From contig ML058464.1 in the NCBI GenBank assembly GCA_003013855.2, forward strand, positions 3,380,170 to 3,444,169: DNA of 64,000 nt, read 5' to 3'. The notes under the pieces were generated by a model. It saw only the letters and a program-made list of their open reading frames with translations, searched no databases and had not been told where the DNA came from. Source of the stretch: Liriodendron chinense. Lineage: Eukaryota; Streptophyta; Magnoliopsida; Magnoliales; Magnoliaceae. A program made the translations under genes and the position numbers. Below, piece by piece: positions 45,501 through 56,047 of the stretch (the stretch's first letter is position 1; each line of letters begins with the position of its first letter).

Positions 45501-46860
45501 ATGGCCAGAAAAAAAAAATACAAGGGGAAAGCTCCTGCAATTATTGGACCTTTTAAAGCCCCACGTTCCAACGAGGAAGGATCTGTTCCTGAAATGCTTG
45601 CCATCTAGATCAGCGGAACATACTCGCACTTCGTTCAGTAAGACGGACGACAGAGGTCTCGCAACCACGGGATCAAGCTGTCTTCTCTCGAAGAACAAGT
45701 GAGAGGTGTCGCCGACGATTGGGGGGCGTAGACGAACGATTCAGATACGTCGATTAAAGACCTGATAAGATCAAGGCTCTCCTAACCGGCTTGGCTCAGC
45801 CGACTCCGGTCTAGAGAAACAACGACGAGTCTCAACGATCTTGTCAAACTCTACAACCACAACATTCTTAATGACCAATTCCAAATCAAGAACGTGCCGA
45901 AGAAGATGAAGTTGCTAGTCAAGCAACGAGGGAAAAATCTCGGTTGCAGCAGAGTTGCCTGCAAACGATTTACGTCATAAAATAGAAGAGAGAAGATCAG
46001 CTCATCTGGATCATGACCGGGTGGACGACAATATAAACCCACTGAAGGCCAAACTGAAAGAACTTCATGAACGAGTAGGCGATATCCAGAGAGCGCAGCA
46101 CGCCCGAGCACCTATTGCAGTAGATGCATTGGTCAACTCGTCCGAATCGCCATTCACTGAAGAAATCCACGATGAACCACTTCCCAAAGGGTTTAAAATC
46201 CCTCAACTCAAACAATACTCTGGAATAGGAGATCCGGCGGAGCATTTAGAGAATTTCAAGGTACGAATGAAACTACATGGAGTCAACAGGCACATCATGT
46301 GCAAAGCCTTCCCTTTATCCTTAACGAGCTCAACTTTGACTTGGTTTCGGAATCTAAAACCAAGGTCAATCAGCTCGTTCTCCCAGTTAAGGCCTTCGTT
46401 ACTCAGTTCATCGGGAGCACCTGACCTGAGGAAGCATTCAACCCATCTCGCCGCAGTCAAGCAAAAAGAGGACGAGTCTTTAAAATACTACCTCGCACGT
46501 TTTAATGCCGAGACTGTACAAGTTGAAAATCTTTCTCAAGACGTATTACTCCACACCATGATCGGAGGATTACGTGATAAAAAATTTTTGATCCGTTGGT
46601 AAAGAGCCACCCTAGTCTGTGGCGAAATTCTTAGATCGAGCTGCCAAACACATCAACGTGGAGGAATTGGTCAACGCACATAGATCATCATCCAGAAACA
46701 GAGATCGCCAAGAAGGAAGCAACTTGAAAAAGCACAGAACAGATCAGAGACCACCAGGTTAGAACAATACTACCCGAGGAGTCAAAGCCTCGACCCTATG
46801 ATTTGAGAAGTACACGTTGCTCAACAAGACCATCGAGCAAGTGTATTTGGCGGAAAAAGG
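45501..46860 (+). pseudogene. Gag of the second Tat-type element
   Basis: An ATG at 45501 opens a basic N-terminus (MARKKKYKGK), followed by stops at about 45606 and later, and a frameshift. The best-preserved part is 45955-46602: LPKGFKIPQLKQYSGIGDP, HLENFKVRMKLHGV, AFPLSLTSSTLTWFRNL, and later VKQKEDESLKYYLARFN, all typical of the retrotransposon Gag capsid domain. The frame closes at a TAA at 46600. The following 260 bases are C-terminal gag in other frames. No zinc knuckle is seen, because pol and the gag end are deleted. Confidence 0.82.
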
Positions 46861-46869
46861 CAAACAGAC

Positions 46870-47645
46870 GTTCAAGTGACTTGTGAATTTTATCTGGAGA
46901 GAAAAATTACGGATTTCATCTGGAGGTCGATTGTATGCCGGTTCGGGATCCCTAATGCCATAGTCACTGACAATGGGCGTCAGTTCGACAATGCGAAATT
47001 TTGAAAGTTCTGCTAAAATTTAGGCATAAAAAATGTTTACTCATCTCCTCATCATCCGTAAGCTAATGGCCAGGTCGAAATCGTCAATAAAATCATCAAA
47101 AATCATCTCAAAACGAAGCTCGAAGAAAGGAAATGAGCATAGGCGGAAAAACTCCTAAAGGTACTCTGAGCTTACAAAACCACAACTCGGTCCACTATCG
47201 GAGAAACGCCCTTTTCCTTAACTTTTGGAGTCGAGGCCGTGATTCCAGTGGAGGTCGGAATACCCACCAACTGAACAGGTCGTCATCAGCCCGACTAAAA
47301 TGAAGATCAACTACGAATGAATCTCATCTGCTAGACGAAGTAAGAGAAACTTCCAAGTACGAGTAGCAATATATCAGCACGGAGTTCATCGATATTACAA
47401 TTTACGAATAAAGAAATGACGGTTCAGAGTAGGCAACCTCATCCTCCGAAAGGTCAGAAAAGATGCCAAAGAAAAAGCTGGTGTATTTAGCCCCAATTGG
47501 GAAGGGCCATACAAAATACTCAGCTCACTTCGTCCTGGCACTTATTGGTTTGAGGATTTGGAAGGCCGACCTCTCCCTCATCCGTGGAATGCTAAGCACC
47601 TTAAGGTTTACTATTCGTAAACGGGTCGGATCCTCGAATAAGGCG
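46870..47645 (+). pseudogene. Integrase remnant of the second Tat-type element
   Basis: Starts abruptly in the integrase core: CRFGIPNAIVTDNGRQF (second catalytic Asp, about 46940-46990), SSPHHP and ANGQVEIVNKIIKNHLK with the catalytic Glu (about 47040-47100), then GETPFSLTFGVEAVIPVEVG (about 47200). The C-terminal domain is at about 47400-47640 in shifted frames. Many stops. Protease, RT, both RNase H domains and the first half of integrase are missing, so a deletion fused gag to integrase. Confidence 0.82.
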
Positions 47646-48331
47646 AAAGTTGTATGCCAACCACCTTTTTTTTAAAAAGATAGAAATTTTTGATATCTTT
47701 ATTCTTAAAGTCAAACATGTTCACGAGTAGGGTTGCACATCAATTCGATCAATTCGATTTTGGATGAAATTGAAATTGAATTGATCTTAATTTTTCGAAA
47801 TTGAAATCGAAATTGAATTGATCTTAATTTTGAAATTTCGAATTGAAATTGAATTGACCAAATTTTTTTGGAATTGAATTGATATTGAATTGATGAATTT
47901 TTCGATTCAATTCGATTCGATTTTTCACACATCGCAAATTGAAAACTTATAGGTTTTGTAGGTTTGGATTTTATAGTAGCTCAAATAGTAATATTAGTAG
48001 AAATACTTCTGAAAACATATGCATAATAACTATTCCAAACATGATTTTGGAGTAAAAATTTAATCCAACTTACCATTATGTTGCAAAGATGCCACATACT
48101 TGGTGGAAATTTCAGATGTACGTTGAATCTCGATCTCGAATCTCCTTATCAAAAGCTTGACTACAATGTTGCCCTTTCCAACAAATGATGTACAAGTAAG
48201 ATTTTTGCTTAACAATGAAAAATATTCTTAAACATTTCAAAGAGTGTGATTTTGCTTAACGAAAAATTTTGCTTAACAACTAGCAAACAAAATGAGAAAA
48301 TAGAAAAAAACATACCGGTGGGCAAAATATA

Positions 48332-48666
48332 TCAATTATAGTTTTCATCCTCAGACTCAACCTCAGCCTCAAGGACATCACCATAGAGTGCATGAGAAGG
48401 GCCTTCATCACCCCGTTCTGGACATAACCAATCTTTTGTGCAAATCAATGCTTCGATAGTTTTTTGTGCCAAGGAGCTACGATTCTTTCTGATAACTCTC
48501 GAACCTGTGCTGAATGCCGACTCTGATGCAACAGTAGAAAATGGTATGGACAAAATATCACATGCCATCAAGGAGAGAGTTTTGTACTTGATACTAACTT
48601 CTTTTGATTTCCACCACCCCAAAACATTAAAATCTGAAGGTTGACTACGGAGAATATCCTCTATAG

Positions 48667-48743
<77 letters not shown>

Positions 48744-50401
48744 TTCAGATTTATTTGTATTAACCGCATGTTCAATATCAACAAAACTTTCATAATCACA
48801 TTCATCATCATCATCAAAAGAAGACATTGTTGCACCACAACTCATTCGATCAACCTGAGAATTGTTGCGAACATTTCCTTCCATGCTCTCCCTTAGACTA
48901 ACATAAAAGTTAAATAATTCTTCTATAGATTTACGTATATGATCGATTTCCACTTGAGCCTTATCAGGAGAGTAGATCTTCATAAAGATAAATTTAAGCA
49001 ATGTCATCTTATATCGAGGATCTAAAAATGCTACAATGGCCAATAACAAATGACATTTGGACCAATACTTGTCGAATTTCTTTTTCATCACTTCTGTCAT
49101 TTCTCGAACATAAGCAGACCCATAGATTGACTTTTTGTTTAAACACTCCTTAATCTTCCAAATTCTGGTAAGAAAAGATTCGCAGTAGGATATTTATTTC
49201 TAGAAAATATCTTGGTGCACGAATTAAAAACTTTCAAAAATTTATGAACCTCCTCAGCTTTTGTCCAGTCTTCTTGAGAAGGTAAATATTGGTAGTTAGA
49301 GTCACGATCCTTGTATTGGGAAAATGCTTGTTTTAATTCAATCGCATTATCCAACATTTCGAAAGTTGAATTCCAACGTGTACATACATCTAATTTTAAA
49401 GATTTCTTGGTCGACAACTCCAAACGTTTCATTACTTCAGAAAATATGTGAAATCTTGATTGTGACCCTCTTATGTACTTTATGCTCTCTCGTATATTCT
49501 CAATAGTAGTCTCTATCACTTTGACCCCATCTTGGATGATCAAATTAAGAATGTGAGCACAACATCGAACTTGAAATATTTTCCCACAGAAAAAAAGTTT
49601 GCCTGTTGTAGCAAATTGGTCTTCTAGAGAACTTATTGCAACATCATTTGCAGACGCATTACCTAACGTGAGTGTGGAAATCTTATTATCAATCCCCCAT
49701 TCAAGAAGACATTGATAAATAGCATCAGCGATGAGCACTCCACTATGAGGAGGAGGGAGATGGCAAAAGTTCAAGATAACCTTGTTTAAGTTCCATTTAT
49801 CATCAAGATAATGACCCGTTAAGCACATGTACCCGATCTTTTGTGTTGAGGCCGTCCACAAATCTGAAGTCAAACACGCGTCTTACTTCCGTCAATTTGT
49901 TTTTAAGTTTCAACTTCTCTTCAGAATATATTTTCATAACCTCTCTTGCTATTACACCACGTGACACCTTCTCAAATTGTGAGTTCAGAAACTTGCTATA
50001 TGAAGTGAATATCTTGGACTCGGCATATCGAAATGGTTTTTCTTCAAGATAATTAACTTAGCAACCCAGTTCTTAATCTTTTCCTTTTCAAACTTATAAG
50101 TTCCAATGGTAGTGTCTCCTCCATGTCCTTCACTTGAGTGAAACGATAGCTGTTGTTAGCCTTTACTTAACTTTTCTTTCTTTGAACAAGTTTTAATATG
50201 GTTCCAAAGGTGAGTAGTTGCAACCCCTACATTAGGTTTCCACAGTTGTCCACAATGTTTACACTTGACCTTTTTTGTGTTCTTACTTAGAATTATCTCT
50301 TCGAAATCTTCCCAAACAGCTGATATTTTTTTCCCTTTTGAACCTATGTTGGATGAAGGTGTATCGTGTTCATCTGCGACCATTGGAGTATTCACTGACA
50401 T
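48332..50401 (-). pseudogene. hAT transposase (BED finger + RNase H fold + dimerisation domain)
   Basis: The transposase excises and reinserts hAT elements in the nucleus. N-terminal BED zinc finger at 50401-50156 (CKHCGQLWKP... HLWNH). The catalytic RNase-H-like domain at 49873-49139 has TSDLWTAS, CCAHILNLIIQDG and RWNSTFEML. The conserved Asp normally before NASANDVA is Gly (codon 49661-49663), so the catalytic triad is broken. The C-terminal hAT dimerisation domain (about 48640-48420) has DILSIPFSTVASESAFSTG and RSSLAQKTIEALICTKDWL. A 71-bp (AT)n run at 48670-48741 has expanded inside the coding sequence and shifts frame. Stops occur near 49874 and 49130. It resembles plant RICESLEEPER-like hAT proteins. 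Confidence 0.9.
48670..48741. repeat. (AT)n microsatellite inside the transposase gene
   Basis: About 35 AT units, translated as alternating Ile-Tyr, lying between the acidic linker and the dimerisation domain. The frames on its two sides differ. Confidence 0.95.
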
Positions 50402-51164
50402 ATCTATGGATGGGACTTAGCTTTGTTGGTTCGCCATCTATTCATTTAACAAGACAAACCGTGTTTAAAACTATGTAATACAAATATAGACATGGTAATA
50501 TGCAGAAAAAAGAAGAAGGGAAGAGATCAAAAATTAAAAAGGAAAGAACTTACATGTGTTGTTGTCAGTGATTGTTGGTGGCCTACAAAAGCTATCAGGT
50601 GTCACGTAAAAATGAAATGAGGAGCGTGTCACGTAAAAATGAAATGAGGAGCGTAATCTTAGAGTTGTTGAAGAAAAAGATGGAGATCATTAAAAAAGAC
50701 TCATAAGTAACAAAAAAAAAGGAACTAAATCTACAATAGGATTAGGGCCACAAGAACTAAAGTTTCATCATCTGCCCCAACAACTGTTATTTGGACATTC
50801 TTGATGAGGCCACAAGAAAATCAAAGGTCCAAAAAAGAAACCCAAAAATCTTCTTACATAGAAATACATGTGCATGCATATAAACATACAATCACCTAAA
50901 AATACATTACAAAACCCCAAAAATATGTTGTTGGATGATCATTCTGGGGCTAAAAGATATTCAAGGCTCAAACAAGAACCCAAAAAATTTAAAAAAAAAA
51001 GAATAAAACATAAACATAAACATAAGCCACGAATCCAGATAAATCAACCCATAAACAGAAAACCCAAAAAAAAAATTCTGAGAAAAAATCAACTTAAATG
51101 AAGAAAAAATAATTTGACCCTCGAAATGCTAAGTTGATGGTTCTGCTATTGAATTCTTCTAGTT
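50402..51164. other. hAT 5' side, non-coding
   Basis: Upstream of the transposase start on the minus strand; probable leader/promoter zone, A-rich. A 31-base direct repeat GTCACGTAAAAATGAAATGAGG-like occurs twice at about 50599 and 50629. No gene. Confidence 0.5.
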
Positions 51165-51345
51165 GAAGAGGCTGGGACTGGGAGTCGACCACACACCCAG
51201 ACTGAGTGAAAATAAACTTGTCTCAACACTAAGGTCTACATATCGATTCCCAAACATTGGGGTGGCTAACATTGCAGGGTGACTAATAGTGTGGGTGTGT
51301 GTACACACAGTGGAACGTGTGTACTAACCAAAAAAAAAAAAAACC
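51165..51345 (+). mobile_element. SINE-like element
   Basis: B-box-like CATATCGATTCCC at about 51238-51251, a TGACTAATAGTGTGGGTG tail like the 42795 and 43835 copies, and a 14-base A run at 51330-51343. Confidence 0.35.
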
Positions 51346-51384
51346 AGCGTGGGGTGGGTTTACTAACAGTGGGGCCTGATGAAA

Positions 51385-51456
<72 letters not shown>
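51385..51456. repeat. Poly-G (38) followed by (GA)n
   Basis: 38 consecutive G (51385-51422) then about 17 GA units. The G tract could form quadruplexes; the exact length may be a sequencing artefact. Confidence 0.8.
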
Positions 51457-51458
<2 letters not shown>

Positions 51459-51788
51459 GACCTTGAGTTGATGGGGAGAGATGGCGAGATGGAGTGATGG
51501 GGACGGATGGAGAGCCTGTGGTAGAGGCATTAGGGTTGGGGAGATAAGACCGTGAGAGGGGGAGAGGGATTTGGGCGATTTGGGGAAAAAGGGGGGTGAA
51601 ATCGGGGTTTACCCTAGAGGCTTACGGTCTGTCAGTGACTCGTGGGGCCCACCATGATGTATGTGGCTTATCCACTCCGTCCGTTTGTTTTGACATATAT
51701 TTTTAGGGCATGATAAAAAAAAAAGAGGCAAATCTAAGGCCCAAATGGACCACACTGAAATCGACGATAGTCAGGTGCGGGCTGGGGG
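51457..51788. other. No gene; partial foldback core
   Basis: 51640-51775 resembles part of the GGGCCCACCATGATGTATG ... AATGGACCACAC foldback core. No coding sequence. Confidence 0.5.
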
Positions 51789-52328
51789 GCACAAATTAGG
51801 TGTTACCCTGGGAACAACTAAGTGGGTGTTACCCCTACTGTATGGCCAACATGGATGATATTTTGTATATTCATTCCATCCATCCATTTCTAAAGCCCAT
51901 TTTAGGACGAGGTTCCAAAAATTATGCAGATCCAAATCTCAAGTGGACCATACTACAAGAAACAGTGTGATTGAGTGCCCCACCATTAAAATTTTCAAAG
52001 AGCCCATCGTAAGGTTTTGGTAGTGTTTATTTGCAATCCAAGCTCTTTATGATGTCAATAAGGTATTTATGAAGGAAAAATATAAAGATCAGATTGATCC
52101 AAAACTTTCGTGGCCCACAAAATGTTTTTAATGGTTATTCATCACTGTTTCTAGTGGTATGGTCCACCTAAGATTTGGATCTTCTTAGGGTTTTGGATCA
52201 CATCGTAAAATGATATGAAAAAACATATAGACGGCTTAGATATATATAAAAAAAATACACTAAGATGGGCCCCACATGGTTAGGGTAACACCCACTAAGC
52301 TGTTCCCAAGGTAACACCTAATTCGCGC
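51789..52328. mobile_element. Foldback MITE with 46-bp ends (family E)
   Basis: 540 bp with ~46-bp inverted ends (left GCACAAATTAGGTGTTACCC..., right ...GGTAACACCTAATTCGCGC) differing at about six positions. The interior is the shared foldback core (AAGTGGACCATACTACAAG mirrored by GTGGTATGGTCCACCTAAG). No clear target duplication. Non-coding. Confidence 0.75.
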
Positions 52329-52350
52329 CTGGGTTGGGGCTAGAGGGAAT

Positions 52351-52877
52351 CGGATTGCGAACGTAGTTACTCAGGACTCTCTCAAATTCCTGAGTAAATT
52401 CAGTTGGGCCCACTGTGAATGTATGTGTCTTGTCTACACAGTCCATCCATTTTTCTAGATCATATTAACGGTTGAGCTCAAACTTGAAGCATATCCAAAT
52501 CTCAAGTGGATCATACCATAGGAAACAATGGGAATAATGATTTCCACCGTTGAAACCTTCATAGGGCCCACATTAATGTTTATCTGTCATCTAACCTATT
52601 CATAAGATCACAAAGACATGGATGAAGGGGGGAAAAAATCAGCTTGATCCAAAACTTTTGTGACCTCTAAAAAAATTTCAATGGTACAAGTTCAATTCAC
52701 ACTGTTTACTACGGTGTGGGCCACTTGAGCTTTAGATATGCATAATTTTTTTGTCTCAATCCCTAAAATTATGTGTTAAAATGTATGGACGGAGTGGATA
52801 ACATACATAAATCATTGTAGACCCCACAGAGTTTATTTAGTACGCTAAGCATCCTGAGTAACTCCGTTCACAATCTA
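52351..52877. mobile_element. Foldback MITE with GGATTGCG ends (copy A2)
   Basis: 527 bp, second copy of the 38673 element. Inverted ends of about 26 bases (CGGATTGCGAACGTAGTTAC / mirrored GTAACTCCGTTCACAATCTA) differ at about four positions. Same foldback core. Confidence 0.75.
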
Positions 52878-53393
52878 CTTCTGGGCTATGGGATAAAGAT
52901 GGGACGGTCCAGTCAGGGGCTCGTGGGCCCCATAGTGATTTATTTAGTCTATCCACTCCATCCATGTGTTTTAACAGATCATTTTAGGGCATAATCCAAA
53001 AATTGAGGAAGATCTAAGGCCCATGTGGACCACGCCAAAATAAATGTTAGTCATCTAATCCATTGCTTTCTACGGTGTGGACAGCTTCAACTTTTGATGT
53101 GCCTCCTTCTTTGGGGTCAAGCCCAAAAATGAGCTTTCATCCATAGATTTTACCTTAAATTTAAATGTAAAAATCAATGGACGGCGTAAATAAAATGCAT
53201 TAACATATATATATATATATATATATATATTTCAATTCAATTTAATTCAATATAGATCGAATCGATTTTCGATTTGATTCAATCGGAACCAGAAATTGAA
53301 ATTGATTTTTTTTCAAATTAAATTGAATTGATTTTTAAAAACGATTCGATTCGATCGATAAATTGATCATAAATTGAATTGTGTGCAACCCTA
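52878..53393. other. hAT right subterminal region
   Basis: 52905-53150 is a partial foldback-core copy; 53207-53230 is a short (TA)n; 53231-53393 is the hAT subterminal region with AATTGAATTG/TTCGATTCG-like repeats ending in the TIR. Confidence 0.6.
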
Positions 53394-53932
53394 TTCACGA
53401 GTTGAGTTTGACACACATAAGGTCATTAGTAAAGGAAATCTGAGTTCGATCATAAGATTGTAAGATCAGATTTACCATGCTATATCAAGACTAAAAATCA
53501 GCAAAGGAAGTCCGAGTTCGATCATTAGGTTGTAAGGTTGGATTTACTGCACTGCATAAGACAAGCATGCCCTTTGACGATCAGAAGCTTGACACGAGCT
53601 TAAAGTCCGAAACGACAGAAAGCATGATAACAACTTGGTCGACCTACCTATAAGCTACATGACCAATCCATTCCAAACTACTCAGACAAATTTTAATTGT
53701 TCGAGTATAAAATGAAACAATCACAAAAGCATACATTAATGCATAAGTGATGAAAATATAAAAGCCTTAGAAGGGCCAAAAAATATTTTTGCCTCAGAAG
53801 GGCATATAAAAAAATGTGTGTGTACATCCACAAAAGACATGGACCAAAAAGAAAATATTTTTTCAATCATTAACGACCTCCGATGGGCCGACTTTAGCGT
53901 CCCCGACCTGAGCTTCAGGCGGAGCAGCCCCT
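53394..53932. other. 3' non-coding part of the second Tat-type element
   Basis: Begins with the hAT target duplication. Two imperfect tandem copies of a ~85-bp unit containing GAGTTCGATCAT and GTAAG/GGTTG motifs lie at about 53430-53570. It is downstream of the antisense gene end, where a terminator would be expected. Confidence 0.5.
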
Positions 53933-54483
53933 TTAGCAGACCTCCTCGACGATCTCGCCTTCGTCCTCATCATCGTCCATAGGCGTGAGGTCGAGGTTCG
54001 GAAAGTACTTGAGAACGAGGCGCCTGTAGTCTTGAAAGCCGTGGTTGTACAGCTCTTCAGAAACTGCGTTTAGCTTCTCCAGCTCGGCTTTCAAGCTTTT
54101 GACCTCAACCAAGGATTTGAACTGGACATCCTTTAAGAGCCCGGCCAAGTTTGCCTTCTCCTTCTCAACCGTCTTTAAGGCAGACTCAAGAGATTCTGCC
54201 TTATTCTCGTCCTACTGAGCCTTGGCCAAAGACTCCTTCAAGGCCTCCTCAAGGGACTGGGCTTGCACCTGGGACACCTCCAGCTCGGATCGCGCGACCT
54301 TCAGCTCAGATCGGGTGGTCTTCAGCTCGAGCTGAGCAGCCTTCAGCTCAGACTAACTCTTTTTTAGCTCAGCCTTCACAGCTTCAGTCTTCATCTTCCA
54401 TGAAGACTTGCAACTAGAGCCTTCTGCATCTGATGAGTCCATTTAGCCAATGCCTGACGGATTATGATCAGTAAGGCCGAGGC
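53933..54483 (-). pseudogene. Antisense gene, last exon: coiled coil and acidic C-terminus
   Basis: Last exon of a gene on the strand opposite to gag-pol. On the minus strand the exon begins after an acceptor (GTTTCTTTTAAG, ending 54484). It encodes a long heptad-rich coiled coil (repeated ELKxxxSELK / SELEV... units at about 54400-54250), then KSLKAELEKLNAVSEEL and the block HGFQDYRRLVLKYFPNLDL near 54050, ending in an acidic tail (DDDEDEGEIVEEVC) and a stop at 53933. Long coiled coil plus GF-x-D-x(6)-FPxLDL is the usual C-terminus of plant Transposase_28-type element proteins. Two stops interrupt the coil. Function is unknown; by structure it could oligomerise. Confidence 0.7.
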
Positions 54484-55175
54484 CTTAAAAGAAACATAGA
54501 AGCTGTCAGTGAAGTTATCTCTAGCGCCCCAGTGCAGCCTGGCTGTGGTCCGAGCGTGGGTTGCATCCGGGTCCCCGTTGGGGATTGGTCGGGCTTCGAA
54601 AATAGCGCTCCAGTTGGTAGGGCCTGGGTGAGGTTAGTCCCACATCGGAAGGATGAGCGCCTTGATTCTGGGCTATATGTGCGGTTCTCACCTTCCCTGT
54701 ACAGAGGCCTTTTGGGGGAAACCCCGGAACCAAAACCGTGCGGGCGCGCGTGCGTGCCCAGAGCGGACAATATCTGTACAGTGTTTGTGGGGGCGTTACA
54801 GGTGGTATCAGAGCCGAGGGCGGCTCTGCCCTGAGGGTGGGGGATTCTAGCGCCCCAGTGCAGCCTAGCTGTGGTCCGAGCGTGGGTTGCATCCGGGTCC
54901 CCGTTGGGGATTGGTCGGGCTTCGAAAATAGCGCTCCAGTTGGTAGGGCCTGGGTGAGGTTAGTCCCACATCGGAAGGATGAGCGCCTTGATTCTGGGCT
55001 ATATGTGCGGTTCTCACCTTCCCTGTACAGAGGCCTTTTGGGGGAAACCCCGGAACCAAAACCGTGCGGGCGCGCGTGCGTGCCCAGAGCGGACAATATC
55101 TGTACAGTGTTTGTGGGGGCGTTACATTATCACAGATGCACATAAAAAAAAGGGGGGTGATAAGAGGCAACTTAC
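54484..55175 (-). other. Intron of the antisense gene, carrying a TRIM
   Basis: Minus strand: donor CAGG/GTAAGTTG at 55175, acceptor TTTCTTTTAAG/GCC at 54484. The length is 692 bp. Removing the TRIM and one target-site copy (612 bp) leaves an ordinary 80-bp plant intron. Confidence 0.55.
54520..55126 (+). mobile_element. TRIM: miniature LTR retrotransposon
   Basis: 607 bp: two 281-bp LTRs (54520-54800 and 54846-55126) around only 45 bp of internal DNA. Target duplication TTATC is perfect (54515-54519 and 55127-55131). The internal part has a primer binding site TGGTATCAGAGCC (initiator tRNA-Met type) right after the first LTR and a purine tract GAGGGTGGGGGA before the second. By hand I see one difference between the LTRs (G/A near 54541/54867). 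LTRs start TCTAGCGCC rather than TG and end GTTACA. No coding capacity, so it depends on another element's proteins. The LTR includes the widespread plant motif TTAGTCCCACATCGG. Confidence 0.93.
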
Positions 55176-55774
55176 CCTGAGGCTGCTCTTTATTACAACC
55201 CCAACCATCTGGTTAGGATCTGACATGGCTGAAGAGTTCAGATCCTGTGGAATGCTGTTGTTTACACACATGTATGGGTTAAAGCCATCAATCCAGGTCC
55301 AAAACTGCTCCGTGATCAGAGGCATGTCGACCTAATTTTCTCGTGGCTCAGCACCCCGAGTAGAAGTAGCCGTAGAAGCTCGCGGTTGTGGGGGGGACGA
55401 GATGAGCCAGCGCTAGCAGGAGGTCGAGCAGAGTCAGCCTCGACAGATTGTGTAGGGGTGCCAGACGAACTGGCACGGGTCGCAGGTCGTTTTACAATCG
55501 GCTCAGCCCACGAGTTTGAAGTATCCGGAGGATCGACGACCGGAACATCAGCGATCGGAGGTCTGGTGGCCAAAGGCTCAACCCTAACTAGGGAAGAACT
55601 TGAGCCGAAGGGCTGCCCAGATTCACACACAAAGGATTGGGGCAATCGTTGTTGCCTCTGAGCCTCAGTAGTGGCCACCCTCTTCCTCGGAGGCTCAACA
55701 GAACTTTACCCACGTTCGAGGACGCGAGAAGGAATCTTGTGAGTCTTGGCACCGCCTTTAAAGCCATGCCTATC
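55176..55774 (-). pseudogene. Antisense gene, middle exon (Pro/Ser/Ala-rich linker)
   Basis: Minus-strand exon between an acceptor (TTTGCTAG, intron end 55775) and a donor (GTAAGT, 55175). It encodes a low-complexity linker rich in Pro, Ser, Ala and Arg (for example PPDTSNSWAEPIVKRP at about 55530) and then a segment around TEQFWTWIDGFNP. A frameshift or stop near 55316 breaks it. The composition matches the linker usually found between the N-terminal domain and the coiled coil in these element proteins. Confidence 0.6.
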
Positions 55775-55860
55775 CTAGCAAATACAAAAAAATGTGTCAG
55801 ACAGTTAAATGTGTAGAAAAGAGAAGAAATACCAACATTATTATCTTTTAGACTACTGAC
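55775..55860 (-). other. Short intron of the antisense gene
   Basis: 86 bp, minus strand: donor TTCAG/GTCAGTAG, acceptor TATTTGCTAG/GATAGG, T-rich before the acceptor. Confidence 0.5.
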
Positions 55861-56047
55861 CTGAATCACGTACGGAGCTAAGGGTTATCAAGTGATTGGC
55901 ATTCCTCTCTTCAATAGAACAAGCCCGAGCAACCCGGATCTATCTATCTTGTGCAGCAGAGAGAGCCACCCGGATAGTCGCTAAAGTTGCAAATACAGAG
56001 GAATATACATCAGGAGATTCGAAAAAAAAAGTGAAATTGCGGTTTTA
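55861..56047 (-). pseudogene. Antisense gene, short exon and adjoining 68-bp intron
   Basis: Minus strand. A candidate intron runs 56048-55981 (donor GCG/GTAAAACC, acceptor GCAACTTTAG/CGAC). It is followed by a 120-bp exon (55980-55861) encoding a segment with TIRVALSAAQDR and IEERNANHLITL; one stop (TAG) lies inside. Confidence 0.45.

Larger units (their letters stand above)
47728..53393 (-). mobile_element. Full-length hAT DNA transposon
   Basis: 5666 bp with perfect 12-bp terminal inverted repeats TAGGGTTGCACA...TGTGCAACCCTA and a perfect 8-bp target duplication TTCACGAG (47720-47727 and 53394-53401). It encodes a BED-finger hAT transposase on the minus strand (50401-48332), now broken. 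Subterminal regions are rich in AATTGAATTGA/TCGATTCAATTCG-like repeats. The part right of the gene has been invaded by MITEs (51789-52328, 52351-52877) and simple repeats. Confidence 0.93.

Noticed and set aside
51279..51497. 72-aa ORF with poly-Gly and Arg-Glu repeats
   Set aside because: Translation of the poly-G and GA microsatellite.
54521..55170. Minus- and plus-strand ORFs of 100-191 aa across the TRIM
   Set aside because: They are duplicated translations of GC-rich non-coding LTR sequence; TRIMs encode no protein.
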